64,000 nt of DNA from JAENWD01 sp963837165 (GTDB taxonomy: Bacteria; Acidobacteriota; Vicinamibacteria; Vicinamibacterales; JAENWD01): assembly GCA_963837165.1 (NCBI GenBank), contig CAWIMD010000004.1, positions 992,001 to 1,056,000 on the forward strand, written 5' to 3'. Each line of letters begins with the position of its first letter. Position 1 is the stretch's first letter. The position numbers and the translations under genes were made by a program. This document shows, one piece after another, positions 19,564-27,203 of this stretch. Under the pieces are notes generated by a model. The model saw nothing but the letters and a program-made list of their open reading frames with translations, ran no database searches and was not told where the DNA came from.

Positions 19564-20553
19564 CTACGAGACGCGCACGTTGCGGCCGCGGCCGCCCTTG
19601 CGGGGGCGCCCGGCGGCCTCTTCGACCGGCGCGGCCGCGCGCCCGGCCGACGCGCGCCGGCCGCTCAGGATGATCGCGATCGTGGCGGCGATGAACACGG
19701 TGGAGTAGGTGCCGCTGATGACACCCACCAGCATCGTGAACGCGAAGCCGCGCAGCACCTCGCCGCCGAACACGTACAGGGCCAGCACCGCGAGGAACGT
19801 CGTGCCCGACGTGATGATGGTGCGGCCGAGCGTCTGGTTCACGCTCAGGTTCACCACCTTGTCGAGCGGCTCCCGGCGCAGCAGGCGCGAGTTCTCGCGG
19901 ACCCGGTCGAAGATGACAATCGTGTCGTTCACCGAGTAGCCGGTGATCGTCAGGATCGCCGCCACGATGTTCAGCGTCAGCTCGTATCCGAAGAAGTTGA
20001 GCATCGCGAACACGATGAAGATGTCGTGGAACGTGGCGATGATCGCGCCGACGGCGAACACGAACCGGAACCGGAGGGCGATGTAGATCGTCAGCCCGAC
20101 GATGGACGCCAGCGTCGCGTAGATGCCTTTCTTCTGCAGATCGGCGCCGATGATGGGCCCGACCACGTCGGTGCTGATCACCTCGAAGGCCGGCAGCCCC
20201 GCCTTCTTGATGGCGTCCACCGCTGCCTGGCCGCCCTGTTCCAGGCTGAAGCCGTGCTCGGCGTCCTTCACCTGCGGCAGCCGGATGAGGATCTCGTGCT
20301 GCGCCGGGTCGCCGTACTTCTGCACGATCTTCTCGCCGGCGACGACGTCGAGCGCGTGGCGGACCTGATCCTCGGCGACGGGCTGGCTGAACTTCACCAC
20401 GACCATCGTGCCGCCGGAGAAGTCGATGCCGAGCGGCACGCCACCGCGCACCAGGCTCAGGACGAAGCCGCCGATGATGATGGCCGACGACAGGATCAGC
20501 GCGTGCCAGCGCCACCGGATGAAGTCGTAGCTCGCGTTGTGGAAGATCTGCAT
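19564..20553 (-). CDS. secF: protein translocase subunit SecF
   Basis: 329 aa. N-terminal helix and GIDFSGGTM signature, periplasmic P4 domain, then the RND-type bundle of five helices (DIFIVFAMLNFFGYELTLNI; ITGYSVNDTIVIFDRVREN). With SecD and YajC it uses the proton gradient to pull secreted proteins across the membrane. It starts 17 nt after the secD stop. The C-terminal tail is basic (GRPRKGGRGRNVRVS). Confidence 0.96.
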   Translation of the reverse strand: MQIFHNASYDFIRWRWHALILSSAIIIGGFVLSLVRGGVPLGIDFSGGTMVVVKFSQPVAEDQVRHALDVVAGEKIVQKYGDPAQHEILIRLPQVKDAEHGFSLEQGGQAAVDAIKKAGLPAFEVISTDVVGPIIGADLQKKGIYATLASIVGLTIYIALRFRFVFAVGAIIATFHDIFIVFAMLNFFGYELTLNIVAAILTITGYSVNDTIVIFDRVRENSRLLRREPLDKVVNLSVNQTLGRTIITSGTTFLAVLALYVFGGEVLRGFAFTMLVGVISGTYSTVFIAATIAIILSGRRASAGRAAAPVEEAAGRPRKGGRGRNVRVS

Positions 20554-20570
20554 GGATACCCCGGCGGTCG

Positions 20571-22124
20571 CTAGATGCTGAGACGCGCGGTCTTGGCGCG
20601 GCCCAGCGCCAGCTCGAACATCGCCCGCGACACGAACACCGACGTGAACACGTTGGTCAGCAGGCCGATCGACAGCGTGGTCGCGAACCCGCGGATCGGG
20701 CCGGTGCCGAACTGGAACAGGAAGCCCGCCGCGATGAGCGAGGCCACGTGCGTGTCGAGGATCGTCAGGAACACGCGGTCGAAGCCCGCCGCGACCGCCG
20801 CCCGCACGCCCTTGCTGGCGAGCAGCTCCTCCTTGATGCGCTCGAAGATGAGCACGTTGCTGTCCACCCCCATGCCGATCGTCAGGATGAACCCGGCGAT
20901 GCCCGGCAGCGTCATCGTCGCGTGGAAGTAGACCATCAGCGCGAGCAGCACGAGCAGGTTGATCCCCATCGCCACGATCGCGTTGATGCCCGACAGCTTG
21001 TAGAACGTGAGCATGAACACCACGACGAGCGTCAGGCCGACCAGCGACGCCATGACGCCCGCGCGGATCGAATCGGCCCCGAGCGTCGGGCCGACGGTGC
21101 GCTCCTCGAGGTACGTGAGCGAGGCCGGCAGCGCGCCGGACCGGAGCGTCAGCGCGAGGTCGTTGGCCTCCTGCTGCGTGAAGTTACCGGAAATCCGCCC
21201 CTCGTCGTTGATGCGCCCCTCGATCACCGGCGCCGAGTAGACGCGGTGGTCCAGCACGATGGCCAGGTAGCTGCCCACGTGGCTGCCGGTGAAGTTGCCG
21301 AACTTCGTGGCCCCCTCCGGCTTCAGCGAGAAGCTGACGGCCGGCCGGTTGTTCTCGTCGAGGCTCGGTCGCGCGTTCCGGAGGTCGCGGCCGCTCACCA
21401 CGGGGTTCTTGATCACCCGGTAGTAGACCACGCCGCCCGGCTCGCCCGTCCGGGTCGAGCTCACGCCAGGCAGGATCTCCGTGCCCTGCGGCTCCTGCCC
21501 GTCCGTGAGGAGCTGCGCGCGGTCGCTCACCGGCCCCTGCTCGACCTGCTTGAGCTCGAGCAGCGACGTCGAGCGGATGATCTCCTTGGCGCGCGCCACG
21601 TCGGTCACCCCGGGCAGCTGCACCAGGATCTGGTCGAGCGCGCCCTGCCGGGCGACCACGGGCTCGCTCACGCCCAGCTCGTTCACGCGGCGCTCGATGG
21701 TCTGGATGGCCTGATCCACCGTCTCCTGCCGCAGCTGGTTGGCGATGTTCGGCTTCATCCGGAACGCGTACGTGCCGTTCACGCCCGACTCGCGGTTGTA
21801 GGTGGCCTCGACCTCGGTGGCCGCCTGCCGCAGCACCGCATCCTGCTCGGGCGGCACGCCCGCCACCTGGAACTCGGTCGGGGACGGCGCCGTGGCCGTG
21901 ACGGCGGTCGCCCCCGCCTTCACGAGAGCCTCCCGGATCCGGGTCATCGACGTCTCGGTCTCCAGCCGCAGCGCATCGTCGGTCTGGACGCGCAGCACCA
22001 GGTGCACCCCGCCCTTCAGGTCCAGGCCCAGGCGGACCTTCGTGGACGGCGGGTAGATCGTCCAGATGCACAACGCGACGACGCCGAGGATGGCGAGGAT
22101 CTTCCAGCGGAGATTCTTGTTCAT
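20571..22124 (-). CDS. secD: protein translocase subunit SecD
   Basis: 517 aa. The first helix ends in KVRLGLDLKGGVHLVLRVQT (SecD signature), followed by the large periplasmic P1 domain and six C-terminal helices with TLPGIAGFILTIGMGVDSNV and LIFERIKEELL. It is shorter than the E. coli protein (615 aa), as in many non-proteobacterial forms. It lies 18 bp after yajC; the order tgt-yajC-secD-secF is the classical one. Confidence 0.96.
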   Translation of the reverse strand: MNKNLRWKILAILGVVALCIWTIYPPSTKVRLGLDLKGGVHLVLRVQTDDALRLETETSMTRIREALVKAGATAVTATAPSPTEFQVAGVPPEQDAVLRQAATEVEATYNRESGVNGTYAFRMKPNIANQLRQETVDQAIQTIERRVNELGVSEPVVARQGALDQILVQLPGVTDVARAKEIIRSTSLLELKQVEQGPVSDRAQLLTDGQEPQGTEILPGVSSTRTGEPGGVVYYRVIKNPVVSGRDLRNARPSLDENNRPAVSFSLKPEGATKFGNFTGSHVGSYLAIVLDHRVYSAPVIEGRINDEGRISGNFTQQEANDLALTLRSGALPASLTYLEERTVGPTLGADSIRAGVMASLVGLTLVVVFMLTFYKLSGINAIVAMGINLLVLLALMVYFHATMTLPGIAGFILTIGMGVDSNVLIFERIKEELLASKGVRAAVAAGFDRVFLTILDTHVASLIAAGFLFQFGTGPIRGFATTLSIGLLTNVFTSVFVSRAMFELALGRAKTARLSI

Positions 22125-22142
22125 GATGAGTGCGGGCGACGC

Positions 22143-22505
22143 CTACCGCGCCGCGCCCTCCGTGCCGGCGACGGGCGCCTGCCCCTGATACCCGACCACC
22201 GACGCGCGCGAGACCTCCACGCGCACCTTGTCGGCGATCTGCAGCTGCAGGGACGACTCGCCCATCTTGACGATGCTGCCGTAGATGCCGCCCGAGGTGA
22301 CGACCTTGTCGCCCACCTTGAGCGCCCCGAGGAACTCGTCCACTTTCTTCTGACGCCGCCGCATCGGCATCAGGATGATGAAATAGAAGATCGCCAGGAC
22401 GAGCGCGAAGGGAATGAGCTGGACCCACGGGCTGACGGTGCCTCCGTCCGGAGGCGCCGCGATGGCCACGATGAGGCCGTGCGCGAACGCGGGCGTCGGG
22501 TTCAT
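22143..22505 (-). CDS. yajC: preprotein translocase accessory subunit YajC
   Basis: 120 aa. One membrane helix (LIPFALVLAIFYFIILMPMR) followed by RRRQKKVDEFLGALKVGDKV and VTSGGIYGSIVKM, the YajC pattern. It is part of the SecDF-YajC complex. The ATG overlaps the tgt stop (ATGA), so it is translationally coupled. Confidence 0.95.
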   Translation of the reverse strand: MNPTPAFAHGLIVAIAAPPDGGTVSPWVQLIPFALVLAIFYFIILMPMRRRQKKVDEFLGALKVGDKVVTSGGIYGSIVKMGESSLQLQIADKVRVEVSRASVVGYQGQAPVAGTEGAAR

Positions 22506-23686
22506 GTCTCGAGCGCGGGGCGGTCGCGGGCCCGATGGAAATCCTGTCTGAATCCTTCGAAGCGACCGAAACCAATAGCCTCCCTGATCGCCTCCATGGT
22601 GTCAAGGTAGAACTGGACGTTGTGCAGGCTGTTGAGCGTGGCGGCCGTCATCTCCCCGCTCACGTAGAGGTGGCGGAGGTACGCGCGCGAGACGGTGCGG
22701 CAGGTGTAGCAGCCGCAGGCCTCGTCCACCGGCCGCGGGTCCTCGGCATAGCGCGCGTTCTTGATGTTGATCCGCCCCGTCCGGGTGAACAGCTGGCCGT
22801 TCCGGGCATTGCGGGTCGGCAGCACGCAGTCGAACATGTCGATCCCGCGCGCCACGGCTTCGACCAGGTTCGCCGGCGTCCCGACGCCCATGAGGTACCG
22901 GGGCCGATCGACGGGCAGGCCCGCGACCGTGTGCTCGACCGTCGCATACAGATCGTCGGCCGGCTCGCCCACGCTCAGGCCGCCAAGGGCGTAGCCCTCG
23001 AACCCGATCTCGACGGTGGCCGCTGCGGACCAGGCGCGAAGATCGGGAAAGGTGCCCCCCTGCACGATCCCGAACTGGGCCTGGTCCGGCGTCACGAGCG
23101 GGACAGGGGCGGTCGGCGCTCCGTCGGCGGAGGGGGACTCGCACCCCTCGCGCAGCGCGAGCATCCGTGCCCGCGCGCGCCGCGCCCATCGGGCGGTGAG
23201 CTCGGTCGAGGCGCGCACCGCGTCGTGCGCCGCCGGCCAGGACAGGCACTCGTCGAGGACCATGGCGATGTCGGATCCCAGCGCCGCCTGCACGTCCACG
23301 GCGCCCTCGGGGGAGAGAAAGTGCGCGCTGCCGTCCAGATGCGAGCGGAACTCGACGCCGCGCTCCGAGACCGTGCGCCGCTCGGCCAGGCTGAACACCT
23401 GGTAGCCTCCCGAGTCGGTGAGCACGGCGCCGTCCCATCCCATGAACCGATGCAGCCCGCCCAACCTGGCGATTGGCCCTTCCCCGGGCCGGAGATGCAG
23501 ATGGTAGGTGTTGGCGAGCACGAGTCGCGCGCCGGCCGAGGCGAGGTCCCGGGCCGTCAATGCCTTGACGGCCGCCTGCGTCCCCACGGGCATGAAGACC
23601 GGGGTCTCGATGGCGCCGTGCGGGGTCAGCAGGCGCCCCCGGCGGGCGGATCCGTCCGTGGCGTTCAGCTGGAATGCGAAGGGCAT
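22502..23686 (-). CDS. tgt: queuine tRNA-ribosyltransferase (tRNA-guanine transglycosylase)
   Basis: 394 aa. D91 (VLTDSGGYQVFSL) and D286 (GIDMFDCVLPTRNARNGQ) are the catalytic aspartates; C324, C326, C329 and H355 form the zinc site. It exchanges G34 for preQ1 in GUN-anticodon tRNAs. Residues about 180-200 (ESPSADGAPTAPVPL) look like a small Pro/Ala-rich insertion. First gene of the run leading to secDF and divergent from ddl, with a 93-bp gap. The ATG follows a GC-rich stretch without a clear ribosome site. Confidence 0.96.
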   Translation of the reverse strand: MPFAFQLNATDGSARRGRLLTPHGAIETPVFMPVGTQAAVKALTARDLASAGARLVLANTYHLHLRPGEGPIARLGGLHRFMGWDGAVLTDSGGYQVFSLAERRTVSERGVEFRSHLDGSAHFLSPEGAVDVQAALGSDIAMVLDECLSWPAAHDAVRASTELTARWARRARARMLALREGCESPSADGAPTAPVPLVTPDQAQFGIVQGGTFPDLRAWSAAATVEIGFEGYALGGLSVGEPADDLYATVEHTVAGLPVDRPRYLMGVGTPANLVEAVARGIDMFDCVLPTRNARNGQLFTRTGRINIKNARYAEDPRPVDEACGCYTCRTVSRAYLRHLYVSGEMTAATLNSLHNVQFYLDTMEAIREAIGFGRFEGFRQDFHRARDRPALET

Positions 23687-23779
23687 GCGACGCGGCGGCG
23701 GGGGCGGGCCGGACCGCTAGGCTATATTAGTACGGGTACGCGTCGGGCGTCTGCCGGCGCGCTGCATCCCGGGTGACGG

Positions 23780-24931
23780 GTGAAAAAGCTACGCGTTGGC
23801 GTCATTTACGGTGGCCGCTCGGGCGAGCACGAAGTGTCGGTGGCCTCCGCCGCCGCCGTCTTCAAGCACCTCGATCGCACGCGGTACGAGCCGGTGGCCA
23901 TCCGGATCGAGAAGGACGGCCGCTGGGGCCTGCCCGACCGTCCGCCGGCGGCGCTGGCCGCCTCCGAGGTCATCGAGCAGAGCCGCGTCGGCTCGGCGCA
24001 CGTGGTGCGGCCGGGTCGTGAGGCCCACCTGGTGGCCTATCCGGCCGAGGACAGCGTCATCACGATCGATCGACGGAAAGGCGACGCGGAGGACAGCGCG
24101 CGCGTCACGGGCCTCGGGCTCGACGTCGTGTTTCCGGTCCTCCACGGGCCCCAGGGCGAGGACGGCACCGTCCAGGGGCTGCTCGAGCTGGCGAACCTTC
24201 CGTACGTGGGCGCCGGCGTGCTGGCCTCGGCGGTCGGCATGGACAAGGCCTTCATGAAGCTGGCGTTCTCGGCGCGCGGCCTGCCGGTCGGGGCCTATGC
24301 CGTGCTGCGGGCGCACGAGTGGGCGGCCGATGCGGCGGCAGTCGTCGGCCGCCTGAAAGAGCTGGGATATCCGATGTTCGTCAAGCCGGCCAACATGGGC
24401 TCGAGCGTCGGCATTTCGAAGGTGGCCGACGCCGGCCAGCTCGCGCCGGCCGTCGAGCTGGCCCTCCACTACGATCTGAAGGTCATCGTCGAGGCCGCAG
24501 TGCCCGCGGCGCGGGAGATCGAGGTCGGGGTCCTGGGGAACGACGAGCCCGAAGCGTCGGTGGCCGGTGAGATCGTGCCCGGCCGGGAGTTCTACGACTA
24601 CGAGGCCAAGTATCTCGACGGGGGTTCCAGCCTGCAGATCCCGGCGGACCTGCCCGAGGCGCAGGCGGCCGAGGTCCGCCGGCTCGCCCTCGAGGCGTTC
24701 AAGGCGGTGGACTGCGCAGGGATGGCGCGCGTGGACTTCCTGCTGTCGCGGACGTCCGGGACGTTGTTGGTGAACGAGATCAACACGATTCCGGGCTTCA
24801 CCACGATCAGCATGTACTCGAAGCTCTGGGCTGCCACCGGCCTGGACTACCCGGCCCTGCTCGACCGTCTGATCCAGCTGGCAGTGGAGCGGCACGCACA
24901 GAAGCAGCGGCTCAAGACGAGCACGCCGTGA
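23780..24931 (+). CDS. ddl: D-alanine--D-alanine ligase
   Basis: 383 aa, GTG start. ATP-grasp ligase: GGRSGEHEVS (catalytic Glu16), VFPVLHGPQGEDGTVQGLLE, the lysine-containing FVKPANMGSSVGISK, YDYEAKYLDGG and LVNEINTIPGFT (metal site). It makes the D-Ala-D-Ala dipeptide for the peptidoglycan stem in the cytosol. The length fits the longer DdlA-type ligases. A TATATT box at 23723 may belong to its promoter. Its stop overlaps the next gene (GTGA). Confidence 0.96.
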   Translation: MKKLRVGVIYGGRSGEHEVSVASAAAVFKHLDRTRYEPVAIRIEKDGRWGLPDRPPAALAASEVIEQSRVGSAHVVRPGREAHLVAYPAEDSVITIDRRKGDAEDSARVTGLGLDVVFPVLHGPQGEDGTVQGLLELANLPYVGAGVLASAVGMDKAFMKLAFSARGLPVGAYAVLRAHEWAADAAAVVGRLKELGYPMFVKPANMGSSVGISKVADAGQLAPAVELALHYDLKVIVEAAVPAAREIEVGVLGNDEPEASVAGEIVPGREFYDYEAKYLDGGSSLQIPADLPEAQAAEVRRLALEAFKAVDCAGMARVDFLLSRTSGTLLVNEINTIPGFTTISMYSKLWAATGLDYPALLDRLIQLAVERHAQKQRLKTSTP

Positions 24932-26466
24932 CCCGGCCGCGAGCGGCCGCTGCGACGCTCGCGATTGCCGTCCTGCTCCTCGCGGGCGCTCCCCGTGCCG
25001 CCGGGCTCGCCGGCATCGACCGGCTGTCGGCCGCCTACGACCTGGTCCTCGACGCGCGATTCGCCGAGGCGGAGCGCGTCCTGGCCACGGCGTGCGGCGC
25101 CGGTTCCGGGCAGGCGCCCGCCCCGGCCTGTCAGGTCCTGGGCGCTACGGCCATCTGGTGGCGCATCCTGCTCGATCCGAATGATCGGCACCTCGATCGC
25201 GCGTTCGTCACGCGTGCCGACGCTGCCGTGGAGGCGTGCGATCGCTGGACGGAGCGAGCGCCCCGCGAGGCGCAGGCCTGGTTCTATCTCGGGGCCGCGT
25301 ACGGCGTCCGCGTCTCGTGGAAGGTGCAGCGAGGGGAGCGCGTCTCGGCCGCGCGCGATGGCAAGCACATCAAGGAGTCGCTGGAGCGGGCGCTCGAGCT
25401 CGATCCCGCGCTGCAGGATGCGCGGTTCGGCATCGGGCTCTACAAGTACTACGCCGACATCGCCCCGGCGTTCGCGAAGTTCCTGCGCTTCTTCCTGCTG
25501 CTGCCCGGCGGCGATCGGGTGGCAGGGCTGCGCGACATGGAGGCGGTGCACAAGCAGGGACAGCTGCTCCAGGGCGAAGCGGACTACCAGCTCCACTGGA
25601 TCTATCTGTGGTACGAGCACCAGCCGCGCCAGGCCCGCGACCTGCTCGTCTCCCTGCGGGCGCGCTATCCGGACAACCCGCACCTCGTCGCACGGCTGGC
25701 GGTCGTGGACCGCGAGTACTTCCACGATCCTGCCGGCAGCCTCGCCGACTGGCGGCTGGCGGTGACGGGCGCGGCGCATATGGGAGATCGGGTGCTGGCC
25801 GAGACGTCCGGCCGGCTGGGGGCCTCCGAAGAGCTCGACGCCCTGTTCGAGACCGACCGCGCGCTCGAGGAAACGCGACAGGTGATCGCCCGCGCACCCG
25901 ACCGGCCGTACGGCGCGCTCGCCCGGGCCCGGCTGCTCGAGGGACGCTGGCTCGATCGGCTGGGTCAGCGGCCCGAGGCGGTGGCCGCGTACAAGGCGGC
26001 GCTGGCTGCGGTGCCGGACCGCGACCCGGACCACATTGCCGACCAGGCGCACACCGGTCTGGCCGAGGTGCCCGATCCGCGCGCGGCCGACGCCTACCGG
26101 ACGAGCCTCCAGGGATGGCGCGCCTACCAGCGCGGCTCGTTCGACGACGCCTCCACGCTGCTCACCCGCGCCCGCGACGCGTCGCCCGCCGACGCCATGA
26201 TCGCGGTCCGGGCGGCACGGGTGCTCCAGGCGCGGCACCGGCCCGACGAGGCGCTCGCCGCCTTCGACGACGTGATCGCGCGCCGGGCGTCGGTATCGCC
26301 GATCGCGCTCAGCGCCGCGTGGACCTGGAGCGGAGAGCTGCTCGAGTCGCGCGGCGACATCGGCGGCGCCCGCGCCCGCTATCGCGCTGCCACGGGCGTC
26401 TTCGCCGGCGATTCGCGCCTCGCGCGCCGCGCGGCGCGCGCGCTCGATCGACTCGGCGCGCGTTGA
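24928..26466 (+). CDS. secreted TPR-repeat protein
   Basis: 512 aa, GTG start overlapping the ddl stop by 4 nt. It has a probable signal peptide (ATLAIAVLLLAGAPRAAGLA) and then a mostly helical Ala/Arg/Asp-rich protein with several TPR-like pairs (AAYDLVLDARFAEAERVLAT, PREAQAWFYLGAAYGVRVSW, GWRAYQRGSFDDASTLLTRA). No catalytic motif. It probably acts as a periplasmic scaffold; the link to ddl is positional only. The stop codon lies in the loop of a short GC hairpin (26455-26470) that may act as a weak terminator. Confidence 0.8.
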   Translation: MTRPRAAAATLAIAVLLLAGAPRAAGLAGIDRLSAAYDLVLDARFAEAERVLATACGAGSGQAPAPACQVLGATAIWWRILLDPNDRHLDRAFVTRADAAVEACDRWTERAPREAQAWFYLGAAYGVRVSWKVQRGERVSAARDGKHIKESLERALELDPALQDARFGIGLYKYYADIAPAFAKFLRFFLLLPGGDRVAGLRDMEAVHKQGQLLQGEADYQLHWIYLWYEHQPRQARDLLVSLRARYPDNPHLVARLAVVDREYFHDPAGSLADWRLAVTGAAHMGDRVLAETSGRLGASEELDALFETDRALEETRQVIARAPDRPYGALARARLLEGRWLDRLGQRPEAVAAYKAALAAVPDRDPDHIADQAHTGLAEVPDPRAADAYRTSLQGWRAYQRGSFDDASTLLTRARDASPADAMIAVRAARVLQARHRPDEALAAFDDVIARRASVSPIALSAAWTWSGELLESRGDIGGARARYRAATGVFAGDSRLARRAARALDRLGAR

Positions 26467-26653
26467 CGCGCCTCGCGTCCCTTTCTACAGTTCTGCGCGC
26501 GTCGGGCCGAGAGATCGCAATACGGCGCACGTGGATGGGCGCGTGGTGAGGCGTGCGGGACACGCACGACGCGCGCGCGCCGTCGATCGGACGAGAGCCA
26601 GACGCATCGAGACGCAGAGCGCGCATCGCGCGCGCAGTTCCCGGCGTCTCACG
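26467..26653. other. gene-free CpG-rich spacer
   Basis: Very rich in CG/GCGC dinucleotides. No convincing gene, repeat or conserved structure. It leads into the promoter region at 26654. Confidence 0.4.
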
Positions 26654-26670
26654 GTGTCAAGTCTTGACAC
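26654..26670. promoter_or_regulatory. candidate operator: 17-bp palindrome upstream of the small-peptide promoter
   Basis: GTGTCAAGTCTTGACAC: perfect 8-bp arms around one central base, 18 bp before the -35 box. Size, symmetry and position are typical of a dimeric regulator site. The right arm itself contains TTGACA, so an alternative -35 is possible. Confidence 0.55.
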
Positions 26671-26687
26671 TCTGCGAAAGTTTGTGC

Positions 26688-26715
26688 TTGACATCCGTTT
26701 TTTCTCATCCATAAT
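26688..26715 (+). promoter_or_regulatory. strong sigma-70-like promoter of the lysine-rich peptide genes
   Basis: TTGACA (26688-26693), 16-bp spacer with a T6 run, CATAAT (26710-26715), in one of the most AT-rich stretches of the window. The leader is about 85 nt and includes a GCCACC / GGTGGC stem. Confidence 0.8.
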
Positions 26716-26807
26716 CTACATCTTGTATGAGGGCGTAACGCTCAGGCCACCCGTAGTAACGACTGCGTGGTGGCTGTCGAGCGGGACACCTTCTCTTAGG
26801 AGGAAGA

Positions 26808-26864
26808 ATGGCGAAGAAGACTGCGAAGAAGGCGGCCAAGAAGAAGGCTGCGAAGAAGCGGTAA
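26808..26864 (+). CDS. 18-residue lysine/alanine-rich peptide, copy 1
   Basis: MAKKTAKKAAKKKAAKKR, preceded by AGGAGG four bases before the ATG. Nine of 18 residues are lysine and six alanine, so it is highly basic and probably binds nucleic acid or polyanions; it resembles a stand-alone piece of the (K/A)-repeat tails of histone H1-like bacterial proteins. The strong promoter, near-ideal ribosome site and a second copy 230 bp downstream argue for real expression. Function unknown. It could instead be a leader peptide, since lysine codons are consecutive, but no biosynthetic gene follows. Confidence 0.6.
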   Translation: MAKKTAKKAAKKKAAKKR

Positions 26865-26878
26865 GCACGTGACCGCGC

Positions 26879-26911
26879 GGGGGTGGCCAGTGGGTCACCC
26901 CCAACTTCTTT
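26879..26911 (+). terminator. hairpin after peptide copy 1 (possible partial terminator)
   Basis: Stem GGGGGTG (26879-26885) / CACCCCC (26896-26902) with a 10-nt loop, followed by AACTTCTTT. Weak T-tract, so read-through into copy 2 is likely. Confidence 0.45.
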
Positions 26912-27096
26912 CAGGCCACTTTCTGAAACGGCCTCACATGAGATCACCACCCGGCACGCGTCGCGCGCGACGCCCGGTGGGTTCGAGGCGGAAGACACTG
27001 CAGCCGGCGATCGTGAGCCAGGCGGCTGAAGGATCGGGACCAGCTGCGGTGCGGTCTGACGCGCACCCTACGCTCGGAAGGGGGGGATCAGGAGCA

Positions 27097-27147
27097 ATGG
27101 CAAAGAAAGCCAAGAAGACCGCCAAGAAGGCGGCGAAGAAGCGGTAA
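27097..27147 (+). CDS. 16-residue lysine/alanine-rich peptide, copy 2
   Basis: MAKKAKKTAKKAAKKR, with an AGGAG-type site 5 nt upstream of the ATG. Eight of 16 residues are lysine. The DNA of the two copies shares the AAGAAGGCGGC and GCGAAGAAGCGGTAA segments, so they look like duplicates. The frame stays open upstream, but the ribosome site and the match to copy 1 favour this short start. A textbook terminator follows 24 nt after the stop. Confidence 0.6.
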   Translation: MAKKAKKTAKKAAKKR

Positions 27148-27171
27148 CACGCTTCCGCCGGATGGAAGACC

Positions 27172-27201
27172 AGGGGCCCGCTCGCGGGCCCCTTTTTTTT
27201 T
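27172..27201 (+). terminator. strong rho-independent terminator
   Basis: Perfect 9-bp stem AGGGGCCCG / CGGGCCCCT with loop CTCG followed by nine T. It ends the small-peptide transcription unit. Confidence 0.95.
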
Positions 27202-27203
27202 CG

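Noticed and set aside
26869..27147. 92-codon frame that extends the second lysine-rich peptide upstream
   Set aside because: The upstream part is low-complexity Arg/Pro/Gly with no match to copy 1, crosses a hairpin, and a proper ribosome site sits just before the internal ATG at 27097.
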